From Acidobacteriota bacterium (lineage in GTDB: Bacteria > Acidobacteriota > Blastocatellia > Pyrinomonadales > Pyrinomonadaceae): 64,000 bases of DNA. The notes beneath the pieces are model-generated. The model saw nothing but the letters and a program-made list of their open reading frames with translations, was not told the origin of the DNA and ran no database searches. Within the stretch, counting starts at the first letter, position 1; each line of letters begins with the position of its first letter. The position numbers and the translations under genes were made by a program. Of the stretch, positions 33,075 through 40,958 are shown one piece after another. The stretch lies in the NCBI GenBank assembly GCA_019639115.1, contig JAHBSM010000008.1, positions 62,001 through 126,000 of the forward strand, given 5' to 3'.

Positions 33075-33629
33075 ATGAAACGGGTGCTTCAAATATTCCG
33101 CGAGGGACGCGACGAAATACGATATTTGAATCAGCCACTATTGCCGGGCGAACAAGGGAACGTGCAAACGCTGGCCGCGATGGCCGAAGTGGTCCGCGAG
33201 CAACGCGTGCAACCGGACTTGCGGGTCTTCGTTCTGCGTGAAATAGTCCGCGATGCGGCCGGGCACGATTCGCTCGACGAACTCCGGCGATGCTTTGAAT
33301 TCGCGCAGCAACGCATTACCTATCGCCGTGATCCGTTCAATGTCGAACGCGTAGCCGATATCTGGTCAACGCTCTACGCATTGAATCCGCGTGAGCCGGA
33401 AGGCGATTGTGGGATCAAGTCCGGATTCTTTGCGACGTGTGCGGCACTGCTTGGCTATAAACCATTCTTTGTCGTCATCAAGCAACGAGCGATGCAGCCC
33501 GCATTCAATCACGTCTATGCAGCCGCGTTGGTGGATGGCGTGATCCGATACTACGATCCGACGCCGCCGGACAAGCCTGCGGGCTGGGAGGTCGGTGCGG
33601 CCGTCAAATATTTATACCCGGTGTTTTAA
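33075..33629 (+). CDS. Transglutaminase-like cysteine protease fold protein (provirus)
   Basis: A 184-aa protein starting at ATG 33075. The C-terminal half has the papain/transglutaminase triad in the right order and spacing: C112 in EGDCGIKSGF, H146 in FNHVYAA and D161 in IRYYDPTPP. An N-terminal helical region (~1-100) precedes it. Such domains act as proteases or peptidoglycan-peptide hydrolases; at the head of a virion gene block it could mature structural proteins or aid entry or lysis. A gene immediately downstream overlaps by 1 bp. Confidence 0.75.
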   Translation: MKRVLQIFREGRDEIRYLNQPLLPGEQGNVQTLAAMAEVVREQRVQPDLRVFVLREIVRDAAGHDSLDELRRCFEFAQQRITYRRDPFNVERVADIWSTLYALNPREPEGDCGIKSGFFATCAALLGYKPFFVVIKQRAMQPAFNHVYAAALVDGVIRYYDPTPPDKPAGWEVGAAVKYLYPVF

Positions 33630-34159
33630 TGCAACGCGTTTTTACATCCAAAGACTTTGAGACTCGCGACACGTTGGCGGGCTTTGACTGGTCTGCCGTC
33701 GCAGGTCAAGCTGCGGCCGCCGGTGTATCGACCGGCTTGCAAATTTTGGCAGGGCTTGGAAACTCAGGCGGCGGGCTTCCCGCAAAGGGCCTGGCGGCGA
33801 TCACGTCGTTCGTAAACCAAGCGGTCCAAGCATTACAACAGATTCTTGCCGGTGTCGCCGCTGGACAATTTACCGGCGATCAGGCGCTAAGCGACGCTCG
33901 GCGCATAGCTGGTTATCTATCCAATCCGCAGTATGTCTATCAGGCACAACGCGGTAACGACGCTGCCGTATTGCAGCAAGGCAAGGCTCAGGCGGCGGCG
34001 TTGCTTGCCCAGATCGAACAAGCGGCGGCCGTGGCTCCGGTTCCGTCGGGCGGTGCGGCTGGCGCATCTGCGGCGGCCGGGATGCAGGGCGAATCCAGTA
34101 ATCTCTTAATGATCGGCGGGCTTGCATTGGCCGCTGTGATCTTCTTGCTACGACAATGA
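33629..34159 (+). CDS. Ala/Gly-rich protein with C-terminal membrane anchor (provirus)
   Basis: A 176-aa protein. The N-terminal ~150 residues are Ala/Gly/Gln-rich, largely helical (GLAAITSFVNQAVQALQQIL; AAALLAQIEQAAAVAP) without signal peptide, and a membrane segment closes it (LLMIGGLALAAVIFLLRQ). The first segment FDWSAVAGQAAAAGVSTGLQ resembles the start of the gene at 34845 (AIDWNSVINQGFGFGSQLIA), hinting at a shared motif. Likely a virion-membrane protein. ATGA overlap with the next gene. Confidence 0.65.
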   Translation: MQRVFTSKDFETRDTLAGFDWSAVAGQAAAAGVSTGLQILAGLGNSGGGLPAKGLAAITSFVNQAVQALQQILAGVAAGQFTGDQALSDARRIAGYLSNPQYVYQAQRGNDAAVLQQGKAQAAALLAQIEQAAAVAPVPSGGAAGASAAAGMQGESSNLLMIGGLALAAVIFLLRQ

Positions 34160-34479
34160 TACCAAGCGATACAGCGACAGGTTACACCGGCTATGGCTTT
34201 GACGGCGGCTCGATCCCCGGATATTTATCGCCGCAATACAGCGGCGGCGGCACGGTGGTGCTTGGCAATACCGGCGGCTATTATGTCCCTTTTGAAGAAC
34301 AGCCGATCATTGATCTTGTGCCTAGCCCGACGCCGGTCACTAGCGTTATGGTTGCTGATACAAAGGATCACGCCGGTGTCGCATCTGTCGTAGTCGCAGA
34401 CGCTCCGGATTATACGTTGTGGATTGTAGGCGGGGTGATTCTTCTAGCATTGGTTCTGACGAGCGGAGGTTCGCGATGA
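34156..34479 (+). CDS. Tyr/Gly-rich protein with C-terminal membrane anchor (provirus)
   Basis: A 107-aa protein with a Gly/Tyr/Pro-rich N-terminal half (TGYTGYGFDGGSIPGYLSPQ), a short beta-like region and one membrane segment (TLWIVGGVILLALVLTSG) at its C terminus. No family recognised. It is joined to both neighbours by 4-bp ATGA overlaps, so production is probably stoichiometric with them. Confidence 0.62.
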   Translation: MIPSDTATGYTGYGFDGGSIPGYLSPQYSGGGTVVLGNTGGYYVPFEEQPIIDLVPSPTPVTSVMVADTKDHAGVASVVVADAPDYTLWIVGGVILLALVLTSGGSR

Positions 34480-34835
34480 CTGTCTTTGATAAAACTCAAG
34501 CCTGCAACTGCCTGGCCGGAGAGCCGTATATCGACGGCGACGGTATTTGCAGATGCACAAACGTCGGCGGCGCGCCGAATCAGCTTCAATGCGGTCCGGA
34601 CGAATACGTCAGGTGGCTTCCGAATGGCGATCAGGTGTGCGTGTCGATGGGTCGGCGATCGCCTCTCGATCCGGCTCAACTGCCGCCGGTTGACGCGGGC
34701 GGCATTCCGCAGACGGCCGCCGCTCAGACGGCTGCCGCCGGGACGATCTTTGGGCTGCCCGGCTGGGCGATTCTGGCTGCGGCCGGGATCGGCCTTTATT
34801 TCCTTGCCGCTTCAGACGATAAGAAACCTGCTTAG
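34476..34835 (+). CDS. Cys-containing protein with C-terminal membrane anchor (provirus)
   Basis: A 119-aa protein from ATG 34476 (GGAGG 6 bp upstream; longer frame start at 34419 rejected). The N-terminal ~60 residues contain six Cys (KTQACNCLAGEPY, GICRCTNVGG, NQLQCGPDEY, DQVCVSMG), suggesting disulphides or metal binding. A Pro-rich linker and a membrane segment (LPGWAILAAAGIGLYFLAA) follow. Without a signal peptide the topology is tail-anchored. Likely virion or envelope component. Confidence 0.62.
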   Translation: MTVFDKTQACNCLAGEPYIDGDGICRCTNVGGAPNQLQCGPDEYVRWLPNGDQVCVSMGRRSPLDPAQLPPVDAGGIPQTAAAQTAAAGTIFGLPGWAILAAAGIGLYFLAASDDKKPA

Positions 34836-34844
34836 GAGATAGTT

Positions 34845-35237
34845 ATGTTTTTTTTACCGGCATTACGCCGTCAATCAGATGGGACACTTGGTGCGATCGA
34901 TTGGAATTCAGTTATCAATCAGGGTTTTGGCTTTGGTTCCCAGCTTATCGCTTCGCTCGGTAAACGGCCGACGCAGCAGTTTGCATACTCGCAAGGGTCC
35001 GGCGGCATCTTCGCTCTTGGCACTCCGGTGTCGGGCTATGATTCGGGCGGCGGCTATCAGCCAAGTCAATTGACGGCGGCTCAATATGCACAGCTTCAAC
35101 AATCGACTCGCGGCGGGGTCGCAGAAGATGCCTTTTCATCGATTACGTCCTTTATTAGCCGCAATCCGGTGTTGGTCGCGGGCGGCGCGCTCGGCGTCTA
35201 TCTGCTATTCCGTGAGCCGCCTAGATCGAGGCGTTAA
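34845..35237 (+). CDS. Hypothetical protein with C-terminal membrane anchor (provirus)
   Basis: A 130-aa protein. N-terminal DGTLGAIDWNSVINQGFGFG resembles the start of the 33629 protein; the middle is Gly/Ser/Gln-rich and probably flexible; the end is a membrane segment (NPVLVAGGALGVYLLFREP) with basic tail (PRSRR). AGGAGATAG precedes the ATG. No known family. Confidence 0.62.
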   Translation: MFFLPALRRQSDGTLGAIDWNSVINQGFGFGSQLIASLGKRPTQQFAYSQGSGGIFALGTPVSGYDSGGGYQPSQLTAAQYAQLQQSTRGGVAEDAFSSITSFISRNPVLVAGGALGVYLLFREPPRSRR

Positions 35238-35241
35238 GATT

Positions 35242-35826
35242 ATGATGTCAATTTACGCAGGCGATTATACCCTCGGGGCGACGCGCACGGTCGTGATCTC
35301 CGGCACTGGGCGCGACAATACGCTCGTGTATTCAAGCGAGGCGTGGTTTCGTGAGCGGATCGCCCTGGCTTTGGATGCTAATCTGATCGCGTATACCGCG
35401 GTTCGCGCAACAAAGACAGGCGATAACGTAATCTTTGAAATCGAGGTCGTGGCACTTGGTGAACACTCCAATGAGGACGTTCGGCGTCTCGTTCAGATCG
35501 CGCTCCAGAACGCCGTCTATATATATTCGCCGCAAGCGCTTTGCTCGGCCGCAGGGCCATTGGGTGCGGCTCTCTGCCCGGATCAAACTCGCTTTGTGAT
35601 GACGAATGTGCAGACGCGCGTATTATCCGGTGACGATCGAACCTTGCCGGTGGCCAAGTCGCCTTATCAGCCGCCAGCGGCAGGATCGGGAACGAGCGGT
35701 GATAATCGCGGCGGCTCGTCGTCCCGCTCTACTGATAGTTTTGCGGCCAGCCTCGGGTTAGTAACGCCAGCCGAGATCGCATTGCTTGCGATCGTTGCGG
35801 TCATTGCCGTGAAGGTGCTTAGATGA
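35242..35826 (+). CDS. Hypothetical protein with folded domain and C-terminal membrane anchor (provirus)
   Basis: A 194-aa protein starting at ATG 35242 (or the adjacent ATG 35245). Residues ~1-135 form a compact alpha/beta pattern (TRTVVISGTGRDNTLVYSSE; VIFEIEVVALGEHSNEDVRR) with two Cys near residue 100-110. A Ser/Gly/Pro linker leads to a terminal membrane segment (AEIALLAIVAVIAVKVLR). This is the largest of the tail-anchored series and may be a spike-base or pore protein, but this is speculation. ATGA overlap with the next gene. Confidence 0.62.
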   Translation: MMSIYAGDYTLGATRTVVISGTGRDNTLVYSSEAWFRERIALALDANLIAYTAVRATKTGDNVIFEIEVVALGEHSNEDVRRLVQIALQNAVYIYSPQALCSAAGPLGAALCPDQTRFVMTNVQTRVLSGDDRTLPVAKSPYQPPAAGSGTSGDNRGGSSSRSTDSFAASLGLVTPAEIALLAIVAVIAVKVLR

Positions 35827-36038
35827 TAGAACCGGGAACACTGCCGCCGCATCTGGTCGGGACAGGCGTCGGCCAATACGATCCAACAACCGGGATCTAC
35901 AATGCCGGGCCGTTGGCAACGGTGACGGTATCCGCAAGCGACGATAATCTGGTGAGCGGCGGTGCGTCGTGGCTCGAACAGTATGGGCTTTGGTTGGCTC
36001 TTGGCGTGGTGGCGTTGGTGGTAGTAACAAGACGATGA
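35823..36038 (+). CDS. Very small tail-anchored protein (provirus)
   Basis: A 71-aa protein: Gly/Thr/Pro-rich N terminus (PPHLVGTGVGQYDPTTGIYN) and one membrane segment (YGLWLALGVVALVVVTRR). Coupled to both neighbours by ATGA overlaps. Its PPHLxGTGVGQYDPTTGIYN opening resembles the spaced Gly/Tyr pattern of the 34156 protein. Confidence 0.58.
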   Translation: MIEPGTLPPHLVGTGVGQYDPTTGIYNAGPLATVTVSASDDNLVSGGASWLEQYGLWLALGVVALVVVTRR

Positions 36039-38368
36039 CGCGGCTAACAGCAAACATTGCAGGCTTTTACGACGAACAAGGACGGTTCCGTCCAATTCGT
36101 TCGCCGCGTTTCATTGGCGGCTCGCGTAAGCGGCCCTCGGCCCGGCATCGCAAGTATTCGCGCGCAAAAGCCGGTGATCTAGGAAAAGAAAGGCAGGCGC
36201 GAGCGCTTGAATCGCCGTGGGACAAGGAATACAGGCTTAAGCAAGAAGCGGCGGCGGCGTTGGCGGCTGAACAGAAACGGCTTGAGGCTCAGTTTCTTGC
36301 CGAAGCGATTGGCGACAATCAGTCACAAACGCTGGCACAGTTCGTCCGTTCGCGCGGCGGCATTCGGCGAACATTTCGGCACGGCGGCATGGCGGCTCGT
36401 GGCAAACGGTCGTCTTGGGACGCCGGTGAGATCGATCGGCTCACCTTGAAAGGCTCCGGCTCCACGGGTTTGACAACATCGCGGCCGGACAAGGGGCTAA
36501 CGATGGACAAGATGTTTCAGGCGGCCCGGGCCGCTGGTTACAACGTTGATTCAATTGACGATATGATGGACGCGATTGAAACTGAGGCCGCTGGCGGCCG
36601 GGCCGTTAGATCAACACACGGCTCGTTGGACTATACCGACAATCCGCATTTTGTAGATGAACTGCAATTCAAACAGCAACTAGCCGAATACGAACGCGGT
36701 GCGAGGCGAACCGGCGTAATTCACGTCTTAAGCCGTCCTACGCACGTTCTGCAAATGCTCGGCATTAAAAACAAGCCGGTCGTGTTGAGCGTGGCAAAAC
36801 TGACGGCGTTATTGCGCAAACATTCAGATGTAACGGTCGGCATCGTTAAAGGGTTGATAGAGGAACTTGAAACGCCTTTGATGGTGTTCCGTTCGGCCGC
36901 ACGGAAAGATAGTCTTGTCGTGATAACTAAGATCGTTTCGCGTGGCAAGCCTTACGTTGCGTCGTTCTATATTAGCCAAACGCCGGGTGCGAAACACGCA
37001 ATAAGTAGCCTTTACGTCAAGGACGATCCGAGGGCAATTACTTCGTGGATAGATAAACGTCTGTTGTTGTATGTGGATAAAAGTTTGAGCGGCAAGCTCC
37101 TCGCGTGGCTCCAATTGCCACTGTCCGAAGTGCTACGCCGCTCATCGACAAGTCTAAAGACAAACGATGATCTTGTCAAGCACAACCCTCTCGATCCGAT
37201 TACGGCTTTTGCGGCCGGGGCAAATGGAATACTTGCGGCGATGAATATAAACAGATTGATGAACGATAAACCGCAAAAGAAACGAACAACTCGCCGGGCG
37301 AATCCCGGTGGCCGGTTTGCTGTCGGGGATGTCCTTTCAACTCGCTTCAGCGGCGATTACGACAACATTCTTACCGGCCGGGTCGTCGATCGAAAAGGTG
37401 CGTTCGTTATATTCACTCTAGGCAATAGCAGCGAACGTATCCGAAAGAGAATACTCATTGACGCAGACGGCTCGGAATACATTTTTCCGCTAGGCCGCTA
37501 TTCAATGGCTCCTGTCTTTAGGGCCGGGAACACCGCTAAGAATCCGACGCCTCGCAAAACTGCACAAGCGGCCGACACGGGAACGCTGTATCTGCTAACG
37601 ATCATGCGCGGTGATGATCTTGAGGGTGTGTTTCTGCATGACGGTAAAAACGATGGTTTTGAAAAGAAATTCGCAACGATTGCGGCCGCAAAGGCTTGGG
37701 CCACTCGAAACAAAAAGGCCGTCAAAAATCCCGGTCGTTTGACTGCCGGGCTGAAACGCTTCATTGCTCGGCAACAGGCTAAACGCGAACTCGGCCGCGA
37801 ACTTCGCACAGAAGCGAAACTGTCGCGAATCCGATCGCGCAAGCAAAAGGCTCTCGCGGCTGCGGTTGCTAATCCCGACAATTACACGAATCCGGCTGCC
37901 AGACGTCGCCGCAATCCGAAGCCCGTTCCACATCGCCGGACCTTTGAACTGTTTCAAGGCCGACCGGCGACAACGGCAACGCCGATGCCGGTCACGCGGT
38001 TCGCTCCGGCGAAACTCGACCAGCTTGGCGATCTGATCGAGATCAAACTTGCGGATGGACGCCTGTTCAAGTTTAACGGTAAGTCTGCAAAGCTGTGCGC
38101 GGCTCGGGGTAAACTATGGATCGCCGGGCGGCGCTTTGCACAGCCGAATCCGTCGCGTCCGGCAAACGCCGTTGATCGTATCGGCGAGATCGATCACGTC
38201 GTTTATGGCACGTATAAGCCGCATCATGGCGATCATGCTTACACCCATTATATTCATCGGCTGGGCGAGGAAACAGGGCATCGCCCGACGCTCTGCGTTG
38301 ACCGCGACGGCTTTCCACTCGTGCGCGGCGGCCGTTACAAGATCGAGGCTAGGGGGATAGTCAACTAG
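36035..38368 (+). CDS. Large polyvalent-type protein with phage BECR-like nuclease domain and Asn-Pro motifs (provirus)
   Basis: A 777-aa basic protein, the largest of the element. Residues ~230-350 resemble phage Barnase-EndoU-ColicinE5/D-RelE-like (PBECR) nuclease domains: THVLQMLGIKNKPVVLSVAK, TPLMVFRSAARKDSLVVITK, then AITSWIDKRLLLYVDK. Basic Asn-Pro motifs recur from ~420 onwards (RRANPGG, AKNPTP, VKNPGR, VANPDN, RRRRNPKP, PNPSRP). A small C-terminal domain (~705-777) has GEIDHVVYGTYKPHHGDHAY and a closing RLGEETGHRPTLCVDRDG. Such proteins are often packaged or injected with viral DNA. A GSGSTGLTT stretch is not a Walker A motif. ATGA overlap with the previous gene. Confidence 0.72.
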   Translation: MTRLTANIAGFYDEQGRFRPIRSPRFIGGSRKRPSARHRKYSRAKAGDLGKERQARALESPWDKEYRLKQEAAAALAAEQKRLEAQFLAEAIGDNQSQTLAQFVRSRGGIRRTFRHGGMAARGKRSSWDAGEIDRLTLKGSGSTGLTTSRPDKGLTMDKMFQAARAAGYNVDSIDDMMDAIETEAAGGRAVRSTHGSLDYTDNPHFVDELQFKQQLAEYERGARRTGVIHVLSRPTHVLQMLGIKNKPVVLSVAKLTALLRKHSDVTVGIVKGLIEELETPLMVFRSAARKDSLVVITKIVSRGKPYVASFYISQTPGAKHAISSLYVKDDPRAITSWIDKRLLLYVDKSLSGKLLAWLQLPLSEVLRRSSTSLKTNDDLVKHNPLDPITAFAAGANGILAAMNINRLMNDKPQKKRTTRRANPGGRFAVGDVLSTRFSGDYDNILTGRVVDRKGAFVIFTLGNSSERIRKRILIDADGSEYIFPLGRYSMAPVFRAGNTAKNPTPRKTAQAADTGTLYLLTIMRGDDLEGVFLHDGKNDGFEKKFATIAAAKAWATRNKKAVKNPGRLTAGLKRFIARQQAKRELGRELRTEAKLSRIRSRKQKALAAAVANPDNYTNPAARRRRNPKPVPHRRTFELFQGRPATTATPMPVTRFAPAKLDQLGDLIEIKLADGRLFKFNGKSAKLCAARGKLWIAGRRFAQPNPSRPANAVDRIGEIDHVVYGTYKPHHGDHAYTHYIHRLGEETGHRPTLCVDRDGFPLVRGGRYKIEARGIVN

Positions 38369-38389
38369 GCTCAAAAATTTTTCGACGTA

Positions 38390-38410
38390 AACATTAGCAC
38401 AGCTAATGTT
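38390..38410. promoter_or_regulatory. Perfect 9-bp inverted repeat before the putative capsid genes
   Basis: AACATTAGC-ACA-GCTAATGTT in the 77-bp gap between the large polyvalent gene and the basic membrane-protein gene. No T-tract follows on the plus strand, so it may be an mRNA processing or stability hairpin, or an operator, separating capsid expression from the upstream genes. Confidence 0.55.
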
Positions 38411-38445
38411 ACCGGCCGGAAAAATTAGACAGTGAGGTAACAACT

Positions 38446-38991
38446 ATGGCAACTCGAAAACCTAATACGGCAATGGTGTTCAACCCGGCCGGTCGAACTT
38501 TGACCATTAACGGATCAAAGCGACGGGCACGGCGATCGACCAGACGCCGCAACCCGGTAGCTAAGGCTATCGCTTCCAATCCCCGCCGCCGCCCGGTGCG
38601 CCGTCGTCATAATCCGGCGACTACAAGCAGTCTGCTTGTGGCGTCGGTCATGGCGGCGATCGGCGTATCGATCTTCGATGCGGCGGCCGTGCGCATTATG
38701 CCTGCGCAATCGGCTCTGATACGCGCAGGCGTCAAGTTAACGGGCGCATACGTCATCCAGCAATGGGGCAGCAAGATACCGCTGCTCGGCAAGTATAAGA
38801 GCGATATTGCTCTCGTGCTTGGCGTGTTCGGTATGCTCGATGTTCTCCAGCTATATGTCTTCCCGCTCGTGTCGGGCGCGTTCAGTAACGCGGCGGCCGG
38901 GCTTGTCGCAGTCCCGTCGGGAACGTCCGACCAGACGACGGCAGGCATTTATGGCGGCCCGTGGTCGTCGGAAAATCAGTATATCGCCTGA
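38446..38991 (+). CDS. Basic Asn-Pro-motif membrane protein (provirus, candidate minor structural protein)
   Basis: A 181-aa protein. The first ~60 residues are very basic with three Asn-Pro motifs (STRRRNPVAK, IASNPRRRPV, RRRHNPATT); two hydrophobic segments follow (SLLVASVMAAIGVSIFDAAA; DIALVLGVFGMLDVLQLYVF). The same motif is repeated in the 777-aa protein upstream. The layout (nucleic-acid-binding head plus membrane segments) would suit a protein linking the viral genome to an internal membrane. Strong leader GTGAGGTAAC precedes ATG 38446; a near-identical leader (ATGAGGTAACT) precedes the putative capsid gene. Confidence 0.68.
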   Translation: MATRKPNTAMVFNPAGRTLTINGSKRRARRSTRRRNPVAKAIASNPRRRPVRRRHNPATTSSLLVASVMAAIGVSIFDAAAVRIMPAQSALIRAGVKLTGAYVIQQWGSKIPLLGKYKSDIALVLGVFGMLDVLQLYVFPLVSGAFSNAAAGLVAVPSGTSDQTTAGIYGGPWSSENQYIA

Positions 38992-39020
38992 TCCATAGGG
39001 TCTGAGCCAATGAGGTAACT

Positions 39021-39788
39021 ATGAAAAACACACAACCACTTGTAATTCAGGGGCCTAAGACGCCCGCCAATCCGTCCGGACTGCAAGTCCTTAGCTTGGA
39101 CGAAGTATCCGGGATGCCGCTCGGCCAGTTTTATGAGTTCGCCGGTCGAATAGTAAACGTGGATAACGCTAACTATTACGACTCCGCAGTCGTGATCGCT
39201 GGCACAGCATACACGCAAAGTCAGAAGAAGGTCCTGTTCACTAAGGGCAAGTCGGAGGCCGATGCGACGGTCAATACGGCTGCCGCAATTGCCGAAAAAG
39301 GTGAGTTCCTGACAAACATGATCACCGGTGGTGAGTTCGAGGGTGGCACGACGTTCCTGATGGAACAGATCGCCGTTGATATCTCGCTCACAAGCGAGAT
39401 TCCCACGACCTACGGCTCACGCGGCCAGATCGTGGCTCCGAACTATACGGCATCAACGACCGTGTCGGCGGCTAACAATCTGAAAGCCTATACCGAACAG
39501 ATCGAGCTTCAGTTTCTACGCAACGAGGATATCAAGCATCGCGGCTTGCTGCGGTTCTTCCCGTCGCCGTTTGGCTTTAGCGGAGCGTTCGGATCGCCAA
39601 ACTCTGGCTTTGTTCAAAACGGTTACGGCATTCCGACCTGGAACAACTTGGCCCGCGTCAGGGTTCTAGCCTCAAAGGATAGATTCAGTGCCGTGCTCCA
39701 GCCCGTCGTTGAGACGTGGACGCCTTCGATGACTGCTATCATCCGCGTGTGTCTGCTCGGCAAGGTCATTAAGTCCATGGCCGTTTAG
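39021..39788 (+). CDS. Putative major capsid protein, double-jelly-roll type (provirus)
   Basis: A 255-aa soluble protein, beta-rich, without membrane segment. It follows patterns I associate with double-jelly-roll capsid proteins of tailless phages: KKVLFTKGKSEADATVNTAA then GEFLTNMITGG...FLMEQIAVDIS in the first half, and near the end RFSAVLQPVVETW followed by a hydrophobic strand with IIRVCLLGKVI (the 'v-x-v-x-L-x-G' closing strand). Length is close to the corticovirus P2 capsid (269 aa). It has the best Shine-Dalgarno leader of the element (TGAGGTAACT) and is followed by a hairpin, as expected of a highly expressed cistron. The assignment is pattern-based inference, not a database match. 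Confidence 0.55.
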   Translation: MKNTQPLVIQGPKTPANPSGLQVLSLDEVSGMPLGQFYEFAGRIVNVDNANYYDSAVVIAGTAYTQSQKKVLFTKGKSEADATVNTAAAIAEKGEFLTNMITGGEFEGGTTFLMEQIAVDISLTSEIPTTYGSRGQIVAPNYTASTTVSAANNLKAYTEQIELQFLRNEDIKHRGLLRFFPSPFGFSGAFGSPNSGFVQNGYGIPTWNNLARVRVLASKDRFSAVLQPVVETWTPSMTAIIRVCLLGKVIKSMAV

Positions 39789-39803
39789 GTTACATCCACA
39801 CTT

Positions 39804-39837
39804 GGCGGCCTCATTAGATTACGATGACACGGCCGCC
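39804..39837. repeat. Inverted repeat and TTAGATTACGA direct repeats after putative capsid gene
   Basis: GGCGGCC (39804-39810) and GGCCGCC (39831-39837) form a 7-bp stem enclosing TTAGATTACGA (39814-39824); the same 11-mer recurs at 39852-39862, directly before the regulator gene. This may combine a terminator for the capsid transcript with operator sites for the regulator. Confidence 0.5.
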
Positions 39838-39868
39838 GCTTCTCTGACGGTTTAGATTACGAACTGAT

Positions 39869-40479
39869 ATGAACTGGAATGGACAACGCAATATCGTAGA
39901 TCACCTGATTCGACGGCTTACGGATCCCGAAAACGCCGTGGCCTATCAAGAGGACTTTAATGCCCGCCGCAGGGCAAAGGTTCTGTCAAGTATGGTTACA
40001 CGGCCGCTATTTATGAACTTACAGTTCAATATGGCGGCGGCCGGATCAGCTATTCTACCGTTGGCGAGATCGCGAACGGCCAGCGACGCGTCGTCCGGTC
40101 GGATACTCTGACAGCGCTGGCTCGCGGACTCGGCGTCAGCGAGGACAGCGTTTACAAGGCGGCCCGTGGCATCGATCCCGGTATTGGCGAGCAACGGTTT
40201 GCGGCACTCGCCGAACACTTCGGAGCGCATGACGTAACTCCGGACGAATGGGAATATTTAGAGATCATCCTATATCAATACATCGACCGACTTCGGAGCG
40301 AAAAGGCAATGCTCCGACGGATTGCAGAAGGACCGGCGTCGGCTCCGGCGGAAGTCGTGGCAACGATATTGCCGGGCACTCCGGCCGGTGGCACACTTGC
40401 AGACGTGCGTCAAATGATCGACTCAAGCGACTACGACGTTCCGGCGTCTAAAGTAAGAAGGAGCAAGGCGCGGCGATGA
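39869..40479 (+). pseudogene. Helix-turn-helix (Cro/C1-type) regulator split by a -1 frameshift (provirus)
   Basis: The ATG at 39869 opens a frame of 80 aa (MNWNGQRNIVDHLIRRL...). From 39961 the -1 frame is open to a TGA at 40479 and encodes a clear HTH: ISYSTVGEIANGQRRVVRSD then TLTALARGLGVSEDSVYKAA, followed by a helical tail. That frame has no ATG, GTG or TTG before the HTH, so it needs a shift near GCA-AAG-G (39974-39980), where A-AAG slippage is possible. Its stop overlaps the next gene's ATG (ATGA), the coupling seen throughout the element, which argues the frame is used. It may be programmed frameshifting, a real mutation or a sequence error. Probably the lysogeny regulator. Confidence 0.6.
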
Positions 40480-40958
40480 TATGCAGCTCATGCAACTCAT
40501 ACAATGATTCCGCTCACAGCTTTTGTCTGACGTGCGGGCGGGCGAGTGAAATAGTGCGCGATGTGAATGTGTCGGCGTGTGAAGCACAGGCTGATAAGGA
40601 ACCAAGCCTTATACTCATAGGCGGCGTCACAATTGCACTTGCGGCAGTGTTGGCCGTGTCGTTAGAAGTAGGCCGGGCAAGCGGCCCGCAGCCCGTAACA
40701 GCGGCGAATCAGGCAACCACGGCTCCGGCGGCAACCCATACGCCGTCGCCTCAATACGGTGTTAAAGATGAAGCCGGGACGCGGGTCCCGGCGACGGCTG
40801 AACGGCCCCGGCCGTCCGAGTTCAATACAAAAGGCAATCGGCTCCGGGCCGTGTGTAAGAACGGCGAACCGTCTTATTGGCAATATGACGCTTGGGCGAC
40901 GTGCGGACTCAAGGGCGGTGTCGCGTGGTGGAACCCGGAGCATCCCGCAAACAAATGA
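40476..40958 (+). CDS. Zinc-ribbon membrane protein (provirus)
   Basis: A 160-aa protein: an N-terminal zinc ribbon (C3-x2-C6 ... C17-x2-C20), a membrane segment (LILIGGVTIALAAVLAVSLE, ~45-64), a Pro/Thr/Ala linker and a C-terminal ~40-residue domain with two Cys (RAVCKNGEPSYWQYDAWATC) ending in GGVAWWNP. The C-terminal part resembles the short extracytoplasmic 'DUF3761-like' CxDG-type modules in layout, but I cannot assign a family. Coupled to HTH frame and integrase by ATGA overlaps. Confidence 0.62.
   Translation: MICSSCNSYNDSAHSFCLTCGRASEIVRDVNVSACEAQADKEPSLILIGGVTIALAAVLAVSLEVGRASGPQPVTAANQATTAPAATHTPSPQYGVKDEAGTRVPATAERPRPSEFNTKGNRLRAVCKNGEPSYWQYDAWATCGLKGGVAWWNPEHPANK

Noticed and set aside
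33629..36038. Filamentous (inovirus-like) identity for the element because of many short membrane proteins.
   Set aside because: No Zot-type ATPase, no signal-peptide-bearing major coat protein, and a beta-rich capsid-like gene is present instead.
36460..36490. Possible Walker A (GSGSTGLTTS) as a packaging ATPase in the 777-aa protein.
   Set aside because: No lysine before S/T, no Walker B, and the segment lies in a disordered stretch.
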